NCBI GenBank assembly: GCA_045600945.1
Contig: JAZRYX010000075.1
Span: 1 to 47,253 of the forward strand
Reading direction: 5' to 3'
DNA: 47,253 nt
Source: Darwinimomas sp045600945
GTDB taxonomy: Bacteria > Bacillota > Clostridia > Lachnospirales > Lachnospiraceae
Shown here: positions 15,984-24,930 of the stretch, one piece after another
Layout of the letters: every line of letters begins with the position of its first letter
How positions within the stretch are numbered: the first letter of the stretch is position 1
The notes under the pieces: model-generated
What the model was told of the DNA's origin: nothing
What the model saw: only the letters and a program-made list of their open reading frames with translations
Database searches by the model: none
Made by a program: the position numbers and the translations under genes

Positions 15984-16012
15984 TGGACAAAGAGATTTAG
16001 CAAGATTATAAT
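15984..16012 (+). promoter_or_regulatory. Predicted sigma-A promoter of the dehydrogenase gene
   Basis: TGGACA (15984-15989) and a perfect TATAAT (16007-16012) are 17 bp apart. A leader hairpin GTTTC-TGAA-GAAAC follows at about 16032-16045. Confidence 0.75.
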
Positions 16013-16076
16013 GAATATATAGAAATAAAAGGTTTCTGAAGAAACTGGTTATATAAGTATTTTATGGAGGATGAAC

Positions 16077-17336
16077 ATGAAAACAAAGGCTGTAAGAATT
16101 TATGGTGTGGAAGATCTCAGACTTGAGGAATTTGAACTTCCGGCAATAAAGGACGATGAGATTCTGGCAAAGGTCGTATCAGATAGTGTATGTATGTCAA
16201 CATATAAGTTGGCAGAGCAGGGCGCAGCTCACAAGAGAGCACCGAAAGACATCGACAAAAACCCGACCATTGTCGGACACGAGTTCTGCGGAGAAATCGT
16301 AGAAGTTGGATCAAAATGGGCTGACAAATTCAAGTCAGGCGACAGATTTGTTATTCAGCCGGCAATTGCTCTTCCGGAGAATGTATATGCAGCACCGGGT
16401 TATTCATTCCAGTATATCGGCGGAGATTCACAGTATATCGTTATTCCTAACGCATTTATGGAGAGAGGTTGTCTCCTTCCTTATTCAGGAGCAGCTTTTT
16501 ATCTCGGATCAGTTGCAGAGCCTATCAGTTGTATCATCGGCGGAGCTCATGTAAATTATCATACGACAGCAGGAAGCTATGTTCATGAAATGGGAATCAA
16601 AGAAGGCGGAAAGATGGCTCTCCTTGCAGGTGTCGGAGCTATGGGACTCGGAACGATCGACTATTCGATTCACGGACCGCGTCGTCCGTCCCTTCTTGTC
16701 GTAACAGATATCGATCAGGCAAGACTTGATCGTGCAGCTTCTTTATATACAGTAGAAGATGCAGCAGCTCACGGAGTAAAACTTGTATATGTTAATACAG
16801 GTAATGTTGAAGATGTTCCGACGATGCTCAAGAGTTACAATGACGGCAACGGATATGATGATGTTTATGTATATGCTCCTGTTGCAGCAGTTATTGAGCA
16901 GGCGAGCGCTATTCTCGGTTATGACGGATGCCTTAACTTCTTTGCAGGTCCGACCAATCCGGAGCTTTGTGCAAAGTTTAACTTCTACAACGTTCATTAC
17001 AATGCAACGCATATTGCAGGAAATTCAGGCGGCAACACACAGGATCTTATCGAGGCAGTTGAGCTTATTTCAGACGGAACAATCAATCCTTCGGGTATGA
17101 TCACACATGTCGGCGGACTTGATGCAGCTATTGAGACAACTCTTAACCTCCCGAACATCAAGGGCGGAAAGAAACTTATATATACACATATCTCTATGCC
17201 GCTTACGGCAATCGCAGACATGAAGGATTCGGATGATCCGGTTCTTAAGCACTGCGGAGAGCTCTGTGAGAAGACAAACGGACTTTGGAATCCGGAAGCA
17301 GAGGAATATCTGCTTGCAAACGCAAAAGAGATTTAA
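16077..17336 (+). CDS. Zinc-type alcohol dehydrogenase, L-sorbose-1-phosphate reductase-like
   Basis: The 419-residue product is a medium-chain dehydrogenase. The catalytic domain begins TKAVRIYGVEDLRLEEFELP, with DSVCMSTYK (zinc Cys) and the GHEFCGEIVEVGSKW motif (zinc His/Glu). The nucleotide-binding domain has LLAGVGAMGLGTIDY and LLVVTDIDQARLDRA. Length over 400 residues and the PGYSFQYIGGDSQYIVIPN region resemble the SorE-like branch, which reduces sorbose-1-phosphate to sorbitol-6-phosphate; substrate assignment is inference because no sugar PTS or sorbitol genes adjoin. GGAGG at 16066-16070 abuts ATG 16071, so the second ATG at 16077 (six-base spacing) is preferred. Confidence 0.85.
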   Translation: MKTKAVRIYGVEDLRLEEFELPAIKDDEILAKVVSDSVCMSTYKLAEQGAAHKRAPKDIDKNPTIVGHEFCGEIVEVGSKWADKFKSGDRFVIQPAIALPENVYAAPGYSFQYIGGDSQYIVIPNAFMERGCLLPYSGAAFYLGSVAEPISCIIGGAHVNYHTTAGSYVHEMGIKEGGKMALLAGVGAMGLGTIDYSIHGPRRPSLLVVTDIDQARLDRAASLYTVEDAAAHGVKLVYVNTGNVEDVPTMLKSYNDGNGYDDVYVYAPVAAVIEQASAILGYDGCLNFFAGPTNPELCAKFNFYNVHYNATHIAGNSGGNTQDLIEAVELISDGTINPSGMITHVGGLDAAIETTLNLPNIKGGKKLIYTHISMPLTAIADMKDSDDPVLKHCGELCEKTNGLWNPEAEEYLLANAKEI

Positions 17337-17344
17337 TCATCTGT

Positions 17345-17599
17345 ATGGATATAAAGGATTACAGAAATCAGATCGATAATATCGATACCGACATTGGGGC
17401 GCTCCTGAACGAGCGCCTTAATGCGTGCAGGGAGATAGGCAAGCTGAAAAAAGAGAAAAACATCCCGGTTGCCGACGAATCAAGAGAAAGAAAAATACTT
17501 GAAAAAATCTCCGGCTTCGGCGATAACGAAGAAAATAAAAAAGCCATCTGTAACATATATAAAAAGATTTTTGAAGAGGCAAAGGGCTTACAAAAATAA
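17345..17599 (+). CDS. Chorismate mutase, AroQ type
   Basis: The 84-residue product is a stand-alone AroQ domain: MDIKDYRNQIDNIDTDIGALLNERLNACREIGKLKKEKNIPV, then RERKIL. The first-helix Arg, the LLNERL Arg and the GKLKKEKN Lys correspond to active-site positions of the family. It converts chorismate to prephenate for Phe and Tyr synthesis. The SD is weak. Its stop overlaps the next ATG (TAATG), joining it to a vitamin transporter gene, an unusual partner. Genes for prephenate dehydratase or other aro steps are not in the window. Confidence 0.85.
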   Translation: MDIKDYRNQIDNIDTDIGALLNERLNACREIGKLKKEKNIPVADESRERKILEKISGFGDNEENKKAICNIYKKIFEEAKGLQK

Positions 17600-18156
17600 T
17601 GAAGATGACTACAAAGAAAATCGCAACAATAGGTATGCTGTGCGCATTGGCATATGTTTCCGTAGCGCTCATACATGTTAAGCTGATTCCGGCGGCACCG
17701 TTTCTGACATATGATCCGAAGGACGTCATAATAGGTATAGGCGCATTTTTATTCGGACCTCTGTGCGGAGTAATAATGTCGGTTATAGTTGCTTTTATTG
17801 AAATGGTAACGATAAGCGAAAGCGGGATCATCGGCTTTATTATGCAGGTTATTGCTACCAGCGCATTTATTGTTCCGGCAGCGATTCTGTACAAACACAA
17901 AAGAACGAAAAGTTCAGCATCGATAGGTCTTGCGATAGGAATAGGCTGTATGGTAGTTGTCATGGTTCTGTGGAACTATATCCTGACACCGATATATATG
18001 GGAGCGGCGCGGAGCGATGTGGCCGCCATGCTGGTTCCTGTCATCATTCCGTTTAATGCAATTAAAGGAATATTGAATGCATTGCTTATAATTTTAATTT
18101 ATAAACCGCTGGTAACGACATTGAGGAAACTCGGACTGGCACAGGAAAGAAAGTAA
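17599..18156 (+). CDS. ECF-type vitamin transporter S component, RibU-like
   Basis: The 185-residue product is a six-helix membrane protein. HVKLIPAAPFLTYDPKDVIIGIGAFLFGPLCGVIMSVIVAFIEMVTIS resembles the riboflavin-binding component RibU (PFLxYDPKDV and FLFGP blocks). It would bind a vitamin and use a shared EcfA-A'-T energising module encoded elsewhere. No FMN riboswitch is visible upstream because the gene overlaps the chorismate mutase stop. pncB lies 48 bp downstream, so a nicotinate-related substrate is a rival idea based on context only. Confidence 0.78.
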   Translation: MKMTTKKIATIGMLCALAYVSVALIHVKLIPAAPFLTYDPKDVIIGIGAFLFGPLCGVIMSVIVAFIEMVTISESGIIGFIMQVIATSAFIVPAAILYKHKRTKSSASIGLAIGIGCMVVVMVLWNYILTPIYMGAARSDVAAMLVPVIIPFNAIKGILNALLIILIYKPLVTTLRKLGLAQERK

Positions 18157-18204
18157 TCATTCATGGAAATGTAGCCGACAGGCGACACGAAAGAGAGGTG
18201 TATA

Positions 18205-19659
18205 ATGTCACGAAATTTAACATTGCTGACTGATCTTTATGAACTGACGATGATGCAGGGATACTTCTTTGAAAAAGACAGAAATGAGACGGTCATATTT
18301 GATGCATTTTATCGCAGCAATCCGAACGGAAACGGATTTGCGGTGTGTGCCGGACTCGAACAGGTCATCGATCTCATCAAAAACCTGCGATTTGAAAAAG
18401 AAGATGTGGATTACCTGCGCTCGACGGGCATTTTCCGTGAGGAGTTTCTTAAGTATCTTTCGGATTTCAGATTTACCGGAGATGTATATGCGATTCCGGA
18501 AGCAACATATATGTTCCCCAAGGAGCCGATTGTAAAAGTCATTGCTCCGATAATGGAAGCGCAGCTGGTTGAGACAGCATTATTAAATATCATCAATCAT
18601 CAGTCGCTTATAGCCACAAAGACATTTCGTATAGTTCATGCAACACAGGGAGAGGGAGTCATGGAGTTCGGACTTCGTCGTGCACAGGGACCGGATGCCG
18701 GAATCTACGGAGCGCGTGCCGCAATGATAGCAGGATGTGTGGGTACTTCAAATGTATTAGCGGGAAAGATGTTCGATGTACCGGTAATGGGTACACATGC
18801 CCACTCATGGATCATGAGCTTTCCGGACGAATATACGGCATTCTGCACATATGCAAGACTTTTCCCGAATGCGTGCACATTGCTTGTTGATACATATGAT
18901 ACATTAAGAAGCGGCGTTCCGAATGCAATAAAGACATTTGACCAGATGAAAAAGGAAGGAATCAAGCTCGGGAACTACGGAATAAGGCTTGATTCCGGAG
19001 ACCTTGCTTATCTTTCGAAAAAGGCAAGAAAAATGCTTGACGAAGCAGGATATTACGATGCAAAGATATGTGCATCCAATGACCTTGATGAGTATCTTAT
19101 CTCATCGCTTAAAGAGCAGGGTGCCGCCATCAATTCCTGGGGAGTAGGAACGAATCTTATCACTTCAAAAGATTGTCCGTCTTTCGGTGGAGTTTATAAA
19201 CTTGCAGCAATAAAAGATAAGGAAACCGGAGAATTCATACCGAAAATAAAGCTTTCGGAAAATGCCGAAAAGATCACCAATCCGGGAAACAAGACGATAT
19301 ATCGTTTCTACAACAATGAAGATAATCATATAATTGCCGATCTTATCTGCTTCGCAGACGAAAAGATAGACTGCAACAAAGATTATGTGCTCTTTGATCC
19401 TATCGAGACATGGAAGAAGACAAAACTTACAGGCGGAACTTATCATGTAAAAGAGATGATGGTTCAGGTATTCAAGGAAGGAAAATGCATATACAAATCC
19501 CCGTCTGTAATGGAACTTCAGAAGATATTCAAGAAAGAGCTTGAAACCATATACGAGGAGACACAGCGTCTTACTAATCCGCACAAAATACATGTGGATC
19601 TTTCACAGAAACTTTGGGAGACAAAACAAAGGCTGCTTGATGAATATCATGCAGAATAA
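18205..19659 (+). CDS. pncB: Nicotinate phosphoribosyltransferase
   Basis: The 484-residue product begins NLTLLTDLYELTMMQGYFFEK, the family start, and contains MEFGLRRAQGPDAGIYGARAA, MGTHAHSWIMSF with the conserved His region, and LVDTYDT and GIRLDSGDLAYLSKKAR of the phosphoribosyl-binding barrel. It converts nicotinate and PRPP to nicotinate mononucleotide in NAD salvage. GAGAGGTG before the ATG is a good SD. A membrane protein follows after 20 bases. Confidence 0.95.
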   Translation: MSRNLTLLTDLYELTMMQGYFFEKDRNETVIFDAFYRSNPNGNGFAVCAGLEQVIDLIKNLRFEKEDVDYLRSTGIFREEFLKYLSDFRFTGDVYAIPEATYMFPKEPIVKVIAPIMEAQLVETALLNIINHQSLIATKTFRIVHATQGEGVMEFGLRRAQGPDAGIYGARAAMIAGCVGTSNVLAGKMFDVPVMGTHAHSWIMSFPDEYTAFCTYARLFPNACTLLVDTYDTLRSGVPNAIKTFDQMKKEGIKLGNYGIRLDSGDLAYLSKKARKMLDEAGYYDAKICASNDLDEYLISSLKEQGAAINSWGVGTNLITSKDCPSFGGVYKLAAIKDKETGEFIPKIKLSENAEKITNPGNKTIYRFYNNEDNHIIADLICFADEKIDCNKDYVLFDPIETWKKTKLTGGTYHVKEMMVQVFKEGKCIYKSPSVMELQKIFKKELETIYEETQRLTNPHKIHVDLSQKLWETKQRLLDEYHAE

Positions 19660-19679
19660 AGCCTTAACAGGAGACAGAT

Positions 19680-20246
19680 ATGAAAACAAATTTAAAAAAA
19701 GCAGGAGTACTTAATATTATTCTTATCATTCTGGTAATTGCGGCACAAGTGGTAATCTTCGTTACACCTGAAGCTGATACGTATATGAAGATTGCGGCTG
19801 CTATCGCAACAGTTGCCCTTGTCTTTGCATTTATCTACACACTTACCGGATTCGGAAAAAAGGGCGCAAGTTTCTACGGAATCTATCTGCTGCTTTATGC
19901 ACTTGCGGAAATCGCAGAACTTGTGAACCTTATCATGTCCTCGGTAGATACCATTTCGGGACAGCCGTTAATGATTCTTTTCACTGCGGCAAGCATAATC
20001 GGACTTTTTGTTCTGGCACTCATGAAAGATGTCGGAAAGAAGATTTCATTTACAATAATAACGATAATAATAATCGGAAACATCATCGCAGCATTTGCTG
20101 CAATCATAATGTCTGCATCAAGCGGGGCGATAGTAGGAGTTCCGGTCACGATAATCCGGGCAGGACAAAGGATACTTCTTGCAGCAGTTGCATATCTTCT
20201 TGTTCAGGCTAAATATGCCGATAAGGAAGCCAGAGGAACCAAATAA
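19680..20246 (+). CDS. Uncharacterised multi-spanning membrane protein
   Basis: The 188-residue product is strongly hydrophobic with about six predicted membrane helices, starting at residues 11-30, 36-57, 67-90, 96-117, 121-145 and 150-175. The N-terminus MKTNLKKAG is positively charged and the C-terminus KYADKEARGTK is hydrophilic. No family was recognised. It is preceded by AGGAGAC and follows pncB by 20 bp, so it is probably the last gene of that unit; a role in the same vitamin pathway is only suggested by position. Confidence 0.75.
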   Translation: MKTNLKKAGVLNIILIILVIAAQVVIFVTPEADTYMKIAAAIATVALVFAFIYTLTGFGKKGASFYGIYLLLYALAEIAELVNLIMSSVDTISGQPLMILFTAASIIGLFVLALMKDVGKKISFTIITIIIIGNIIAAFAAIIMSASSGAIVGVPVTIIRAGQRILLAAVAYLLVQAKYADKEARGTK

Positions 20247-20259
20247 TCGGAGGTTTCCA

Positions 20260-20288
20260 TTGACGGAAAAAGCATAAAACTATATAAT
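20260..20288 (+). promoter_or_regulatory. Strong predicted sigma-A promoter of ileS
   Basis: TTGACG (20260-20265) and a perfect TATAAT (20283-20288) are exactly 17 bp apart. It starts 14 bp after the preceding gene's stop codon. Confidence 0.85.
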
Positions 20289-20294
20289 TAAATC

Positions 20295-20376
20295 GTTCGC
20301 AAAGACTATGACGAGAAAGTAGTCTCACTACGCAATGAAAAGTAGACTTAAGCTCGTCGGAAACGGCGAGTTTTTT
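20295..20376 (+). promoter_or_regulatory. ileS leader: candidate riboswitch or attenuator with two exclusive folds
   Basis: Fold 1 is the terminator CTCGTC (20353-20358)/GGCGAG (20365-20370) with loop GGAAAC and six Ts (20371-20376), plus an upstream hairpin AGACTA (20303-20308)/TAGTCT (20320-20325). Fold 2 nests AGTCT (20321-20325)/AGACT (20344-20348) inside GACGAG (20310-20315)/CTCGTC (20353-20358) and destroys the terminator. The ATGACGAGAAAGTAG segment recalls the start of T-box leaders, but no TGGNACCGCG-like T-box sequence is present. Confidence 0.6.
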
Positions 20377-20430
20377 AATGCACTTTAAAGGCTTTGCAAA
20401 CGAAACCTATTTCAGAAAAGGGGAAAGAAA

Positions 20431-23400
20431 ATGGCTATTTACAAGAAAGTACCGACAGACCTTAACTTCGTCGAAAGAGAAAAAGAAATCGAGAAGTTCT
20501 GGGAAGACAACAAAATTTTTGAAAAGAGTGTCGAAGACAGAAAAGACAGCCCGACATATATGTTCTACGACGGTCCGCCTACAGCAAACGGCAAACCCCA
20601 CATCGGGCATGTGCTTACACGTGTTATCAAGGATATGATTCCGCGTTATCGTACAATGAAGGGATACAAGGTTCCCCGTAAAGCCGGTTGGGATACGCAC
20701 GGTCTTCCTGTTGAGATTGAGGTTGAGAAGGAACTCGGCCTTGACGGCAAGGAACAGATCGAAGCATACGGCATGGATCCGTTTATCAGAAAATGTAAAG
20801 AGAATGTATGGAAATATAAGGGAATGTGGGAAGATTTCTCAAAGACTGTCGGCTTCTGGGCTGACATGGATGACCCTTATGTTACATATTATGATGACTA
20901 TATTGAATCAGAGTGGTGGGCTCTTAAAGAAATATGGAACAAAAAGCTCCTTTATAAAGGATTTAAGGTCGTTCCGTATTGCCCGCGCTGCGGTACTCCG
21001 CTCTCAAGTCATGAGGTTGCTCAGGGATATAAAGATGTAAAAGAGCGTTCAGCTATCGCTCGTTTTAAGAAGAAGGGCGAGGATGTATATTTCCTTGCAT
21101 GGACGACAACGCCATGGACACTTCCGAGCAACGTGGCTCTTTGCGTAAGTCCTACAGATGAGTATGCAAAGGTAAAAGCAGGAGACGGATACACATATAT
21201 TATGGCATCCCCTCTTCTTGATACAGTACTGGGAGAAACAGGATACGAGGTAATCGAAAAATATACCGGCAAGGATCTTGAATTCCAGGAATACGAGCCG
21301 TTATTTAACTTTGTACAGCCAAAGAAGAAAGCCTATTATGTGGTATGTGACTCATACGTAAGCATGGATGACGGTACAGGTATCGTACATATAGCTCCGG
21401 CATTTGGTGAAGATGATGCAAGGATAGGACGCACATATGATCTTCCGCTTGTTCAGCTTGTAGACCAGAAGGGCGAGATGACTAAGGAGACCATGTGGCC
21501 CGGCGTATTTGTAAAGAAAGCCGATCCGCTGGTACTCGAAGAACTCGATAAGCAGGGCAAGCTGTTTGCAGCACCAAAGTTTGAACACAGTTATCCTCAC
21601 TGCTGGCGCTGCGGTACACCGCTTATCTATTACGCACGCGAGTCATGGTTCATCAAGATGACGGCAGTCAAAGACGATTTAATCAGGAATAACAACACCA
21701 TCAACTGGATTCCGGAGAGTATCGGCAAGGGACGTTTCGGTGACTGGCTTGAGAATGTTCAGGACTGGGGAATCTCACGTAACAGATATTGGGGAACACC
21801 GCTTAACATCTGGGAGTGCGAGTGCGGACATCAGGAGTGTATCGGAAGCCGTGCGGAACTTAAGGAAAAGAGTAAGAACTGCCCGGAGAATATAGAACTG
21901 CACAGACCATATCTTGACGACATAACAATAGTTTGTCCTGACTGCGGAAAAGAAATGCACAGAGTTCCGGAGGTTATAGACTGTTGGTTTGATTCAGGTG
22001 CCATGCCATTTGCACAGTACCACTTCCCGTTCGAGAATCAGGAGCTTTTCAAGGCTCAGTTCCCGGCAGAGTTCATATCAGAGGCGGTAGACCAGACAAG
22101 AGGCTGGTTCTATTCACTTCTTGCTGTTTCAACACTGGTGTTTAATGAGGCACCTTATAAGAATGTTATCGTTCTCGGACACGTTCAGGATGAGAACGGT
22201 CAGAAGATGAGTAAGTCCAAAGGAAATGCCGTCGATCCGTTTGATGCCCTCAAAGCATTCGGAGCAGACGCCATCCGCTGGTATTTCTATATCAACTCAG
22301 CTCCGTGGCTTCCGAACAGATTCCATGACAAAGCTGTTGTCGAAGGCCAGAGAAAGTTCATGGGAACACTTTGGAACACATACGCATTCTTCGTACTCTA
22401 TGCAAACATAGATGATTTTAATCCTATGGATTATAAGCTCGAGTATGACAAACTCAGCGTAATGGACAAATGGCTCCTGTCAAAGATGAATTCCATGGTT
22501 AAGGATGTCGATGACAACCTTGCTAATTACAGAATTCCGGAGACGGCAAGAGCACTTGAAGATTTCGTTGACGACATGAGCAACTGGTATGTCCGTCGTT
22601 GCCGCGACAGATATTGGGCAAAGGGTATGGAGCAGGATAAGATCAATGCATACATGACTCTTTACACGGCGTTGGTAACGGTAGCAAAGGCAGCAGCTCC
22701 TATGATTCCGTTCATGGCTGAGCAGATATACCTTAACCTTGTGGTAAGCGTTGATAAGAACGCACCTGAATCAATCCATCTTTGCGACTTCCCGGATTAC
22801 GATGAGAAGTTCATCGACAAGGACCTTGAGGAAAAGATGGATGAAGTTCTCAAGATAGTAGTTATGGGACGTGCTGCACGTAATGCTGCAAACGTTAAGA
22901 ACCGTCAGCCGATCAGCGATCTTTATGTAGTCGCAGAGACAAAACTTGACAGTTTCTACATTGACATAATCAAAGAAGAACTGAATGTAAAGAACGTTGA
23001 ATTCAGAGACAGCGTTGATGAGTTCATTACTTACACATTCAAGCCGCAGCTTAAGACCGTAGGACCTAAGTACGGCAAGCATCTCGGTCAGATCAGAGAA
23101 GCTCTTGCAAATGTTGACGGTCAGGCTGCTATGCAGGAATTAAATGAGAAGGGAGCCCTGCGTTTCAACTTTGACGGTGATGATATAGAGCTTACACGCG
23201 ATGATCTTCTTATCGACACAGGAAAGAGCGACGATTATGTATCCGAAGGAGACAACAAGGTTACAGTAGTCCTTAAAATCAAGCTTACAGATGAACTTAT
23301 TGAAGAAGGATTTGTAAGAGAGATTATTTCCAAGACCCAGACGATGCGTAAGGATGCAGGATTTGAAGTTATGGATCACATCAAACTTTCCTGCGCAGGC

Positions 23401-23553
23401 AATGATAAACTCGCCGGCATCATCGGAAAGAATGAAGAAATGATAAAGTCCGAGACACTTACGGATGAAATAGTTTTGGGCAGCGCAGAGGGATTCACAA
23501 AAGAGTGGAACATCAACGGTGAAAACGTAACCCTCGGTGTGGAGAAGAAATAA
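20431..23553 (+). CDS. ileS: Isoleucyl-tRNA synthetase, IleS2 (eukaryote-like) type
   Basis: The 1040-residue product has the class I HIGH region GPPTANGKPHIGH (about residues 48-60), the editing domain with YCPRCGTPLSSHEVAQGYKDV and FLAWTTTPWTLPSNVALCV, the KMSKS loop GQKMSKSKGNAVDP (Lys592), and a long C-terminal region. About 1040 residues, rather than about 920, and the start FVEREKEIEKFWEDNKIF place it in the IleS2 group, whose members are generally mupirocin-insensitive. It charges tRNA-Ile. The gene has its own promoter and a regulated-looking leader; a MATE transporter follows 3 bp after the stop. Confidence 0.96.
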   Translation: MAIYKKVPTDLNFVEREKEIEKFWEDNKIFEKSVEDRKDSPTYMFYDGPPTANGKPHIGHVLTRVIKDMIPRYRTMKGYKVPRKAGWDTHGLPVEIEVEKELGLDGKEQIEAYGMDPFIRKCKENVWKYKGMWEDFSKTVGFWADMDDPYVTYYDDYIESEWWALKEIWNKKLLYKGFKVVPYCPRCGTPLSSHEVAQGYKDVKERSAIARFKKKGEDVYFLAWTTTPWTLPSNVALCVSPTDEYAKVKAGDGYTYIMASPLLDTVLGETGYEVIEKYTGKDLEFQEYEPLFNFVQPKKKAYYVVCDSYVSMDDGTGIVHIAPAFGEDDARIGRTYDLPLVQLVDQKGEMTKETMWPGVFVKKADPLVLEELDKQGKLFAAPKFEHSYPHCWRCGTPLIYYARESWFIKMTAVKDDLIRNNNTINWIPESIGKGRFGDWLENVQDWGISRNRYWGTPLNIWECECGHQECIGSRAELKEKSKNCPENIELHRPYLDDITIVCPDCGKEMHRVPEVIDCWFDSGAMPFAQYHFPFENQELFKAQFPAEFISEAVDQTRGWFYSLLAVSTLVFNEAPYKNVIVLGHVQDENGQKMSKSKGNAVDPFDALKAFGADAIRWYFYINSAPWLPNRFHDKAVVEGQRKFMGTLWNTYAFFVLYANIDDFNPMDYKLEYDKLSVMDKWLLSKMNSMVKDVDDNLANYRIPETARALEDFVDDMSNWYVRRCRDRYWAKGMEQDKINAYMTLYTALVTVAKAAAPMIPFMAEQIYLNLVVSVDKNAPESIHLCDFPDYDEKFIDKDLEEKMDEVLKIVVMGRAARNAANVKNRQPISDLYVVAETKLDSFYIDIIKEELNVKNVEFRDSVDEFITYTFKPQLKTVGPKYGKHLGQIREALANVDGQAAMQELNEKGALRFNFDGDDIELTRDDLLIDTGKSDDYVSEGDNKVTVVLKIKLTDELIEEGFVREIISKTQTMRKDAGFEVMDHIKLSCAGNDKLAGIIGKNEEMIKSETLTDEIVLGSAEGFTKEWNINGENVTLGVEKK

Positions 23554-23556
23554 AAA

Positions 23557-24930
23557 TTGGCAAAAGAAAAGTATGACAAGATAGATTTGTTTGAAAACTA
23601 CGAGATACCCAAGGCAGTTATGACATTAGTTGTACCGACAGTGCTTGCGTGTCTTGTTATGGTTCTTTATAACATGGCCGACACATTTTTTGTCGGAATG
23701 ATAAATGATCCGATAGAAACCAGTGCGGTAACACTCGCCGCACCGGTGATATTGGCTTTTAATGCAGTGGTTAATCTGGCAGGAATCGGATGTGCGAGCC
23801 TTATGAGCAGGGCACTCGGTGTCAAAGATTACGATACGGTAAGAAGAACCAGTTCATTCGGATTCTATTTTGCGATTATCGCAGGAGGCGTATTCTCTCT
23901 TGTCTGTACGGTTTTTAAACCGTTGCTCCTTTCTGTATTGGGGGCCACACCGGAGAACCAGGCGGCTACGGCGCAATACCTTTTGTGGACGGTTACCTGC
24001 GGAGCCATTCCGTCGATAACAAATCTGGTGACGGCTCAGATAATAAGAGCCGAGGGTATGGCGCTGCATGCAAGTATAGGAACGATGAGCGGATGCCTTT
24101 TGAACATCGTGCTCGATCCGATATTCATACTTCCGTGGGGACTCAACATGGGAGCAGCGGGAGCAGGATGTGCGACCTTCATATCGAACACGGTTGCATG
24201 TCTGTATTTTGTGGTTCTGATTCTTTCCAAAGGCAAGAAGACTATGGTCAGCATAAGCCCGAAAGACTTAAGACCTACGAAAGCAATAATCAAGGATGTA
24301 TGCGGAGTCGGGATACCGTCGGCCGTTCAGAATCTACTTAATGTCACGGGTATGACGGTACTGAACAATTTCACTTCCGTATACGGAGCAGAGGCGGTCT
24401 CTGCCATGGGAATCTCTCATAAGCTTTCGCTTGTTCCGTTGTATATAGCGATGGGAATCTCACAGGGAGTGATGCCGCTTATCGGATACAACTATGCATC
24501 GGGGAACCGAAAAAGGATGAAGGACAGCCTCCTGTATGCGACAAAGATATCTCTGATAGTCATGGCGATAGCCACCGTGTTGGCGTGCACATTCTCCGAA
24601 CAGATCATAGGCCTGTTCATGAAGAACCCGACAGTTATTATGTACGGCGGAGCATTTCTTATAGGTATGAGTATGGCTCAGCCGTTTCTCTGCATCGACT
24701 TTGTCGGAGTGGGAGTTTTCCAGGCGTGCGGCAATGGAAAGAAAGCATTGTTTTTTGCAATCATGCGTAAGATAGTTCTTGAGATTCCGGCACTGTTTAT
24801 ACTTAACAAGCTTGTACCTATGTACGGACTTGCGTATGCACAGCTCGTGGCAGAAGTTGTACTTGCAACGATTGCAATTTTTGAATTAAGAAAGATGTTT
24901 GCGGAACCGAAAAATGAAATACAGAAATGA
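23557..24930 (+). CDS. MATE-family multidrug/toxin efflux transporter
   Basis: The 457-residue product has about twelve membrane helices with MATE hallmarks: VPTVLACLVMVLYNMADTFFVGMIND near the N-terminus, NAVVNLAGIGCASLMSRALG, ILPWGLNMGAAGAGCATF and the second-half GISQGVMPLIGYNYASGNRKRM. It would export cationic compounds using Na+ or H+. TTG at 23557 is taken as start with GGAGAAG about nine bases upstream; no ATG occurs until a Met well inside the first helix. It follows ileS by 3 bp and overlaps the next gene by 17 bp. Confidence 0.9.
   Translation: MAKEKYDKIDLFENYEIPKAVMTLVVPTVLACLVMVLYNMADTFFVGMINDPIETSAVTLAAPVILAFNAVVNLAGIGCASLMSRALGVKDYDTVRRTSSFGFYFAIIAGGVFSLVCTVFKPLLLSVLGATPENQAATAQYLLWTVTCGAIPSITNLVTAQIIRAEGMALHASIGTMSGCLLNIVLDPIFILPWGLNMGAAGAGCATFISNTVACLYFVVLILSKGKKTMVSISPKDLRPTKAIIKDVCGVGIPSAVQNLLNVTGMTVLNNFTSVYGAEAVSAMGISHKLSLVPLYIAMGISQGVMPLIGYNYASGNRKRMKDSLLYATKISLIVMAIATVLACTFSEQIIGLFMKNPTVIMYGGAFLIGMSMAQPFLCIDFVGVGVFQACGNGKKALFFAIMRKIVLEIPALFILNKLVPMYGLAYAQLVAEVVLATIAIFELRKMFAEPKNEIQK

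Noticed and set aside
20295..20430. Classical T-box riboswitch upstream of ileS
   Set aside because: No T-box antiterminator sequence, no room for stem I with specifier loop; reported instead as a leader of unknown class.
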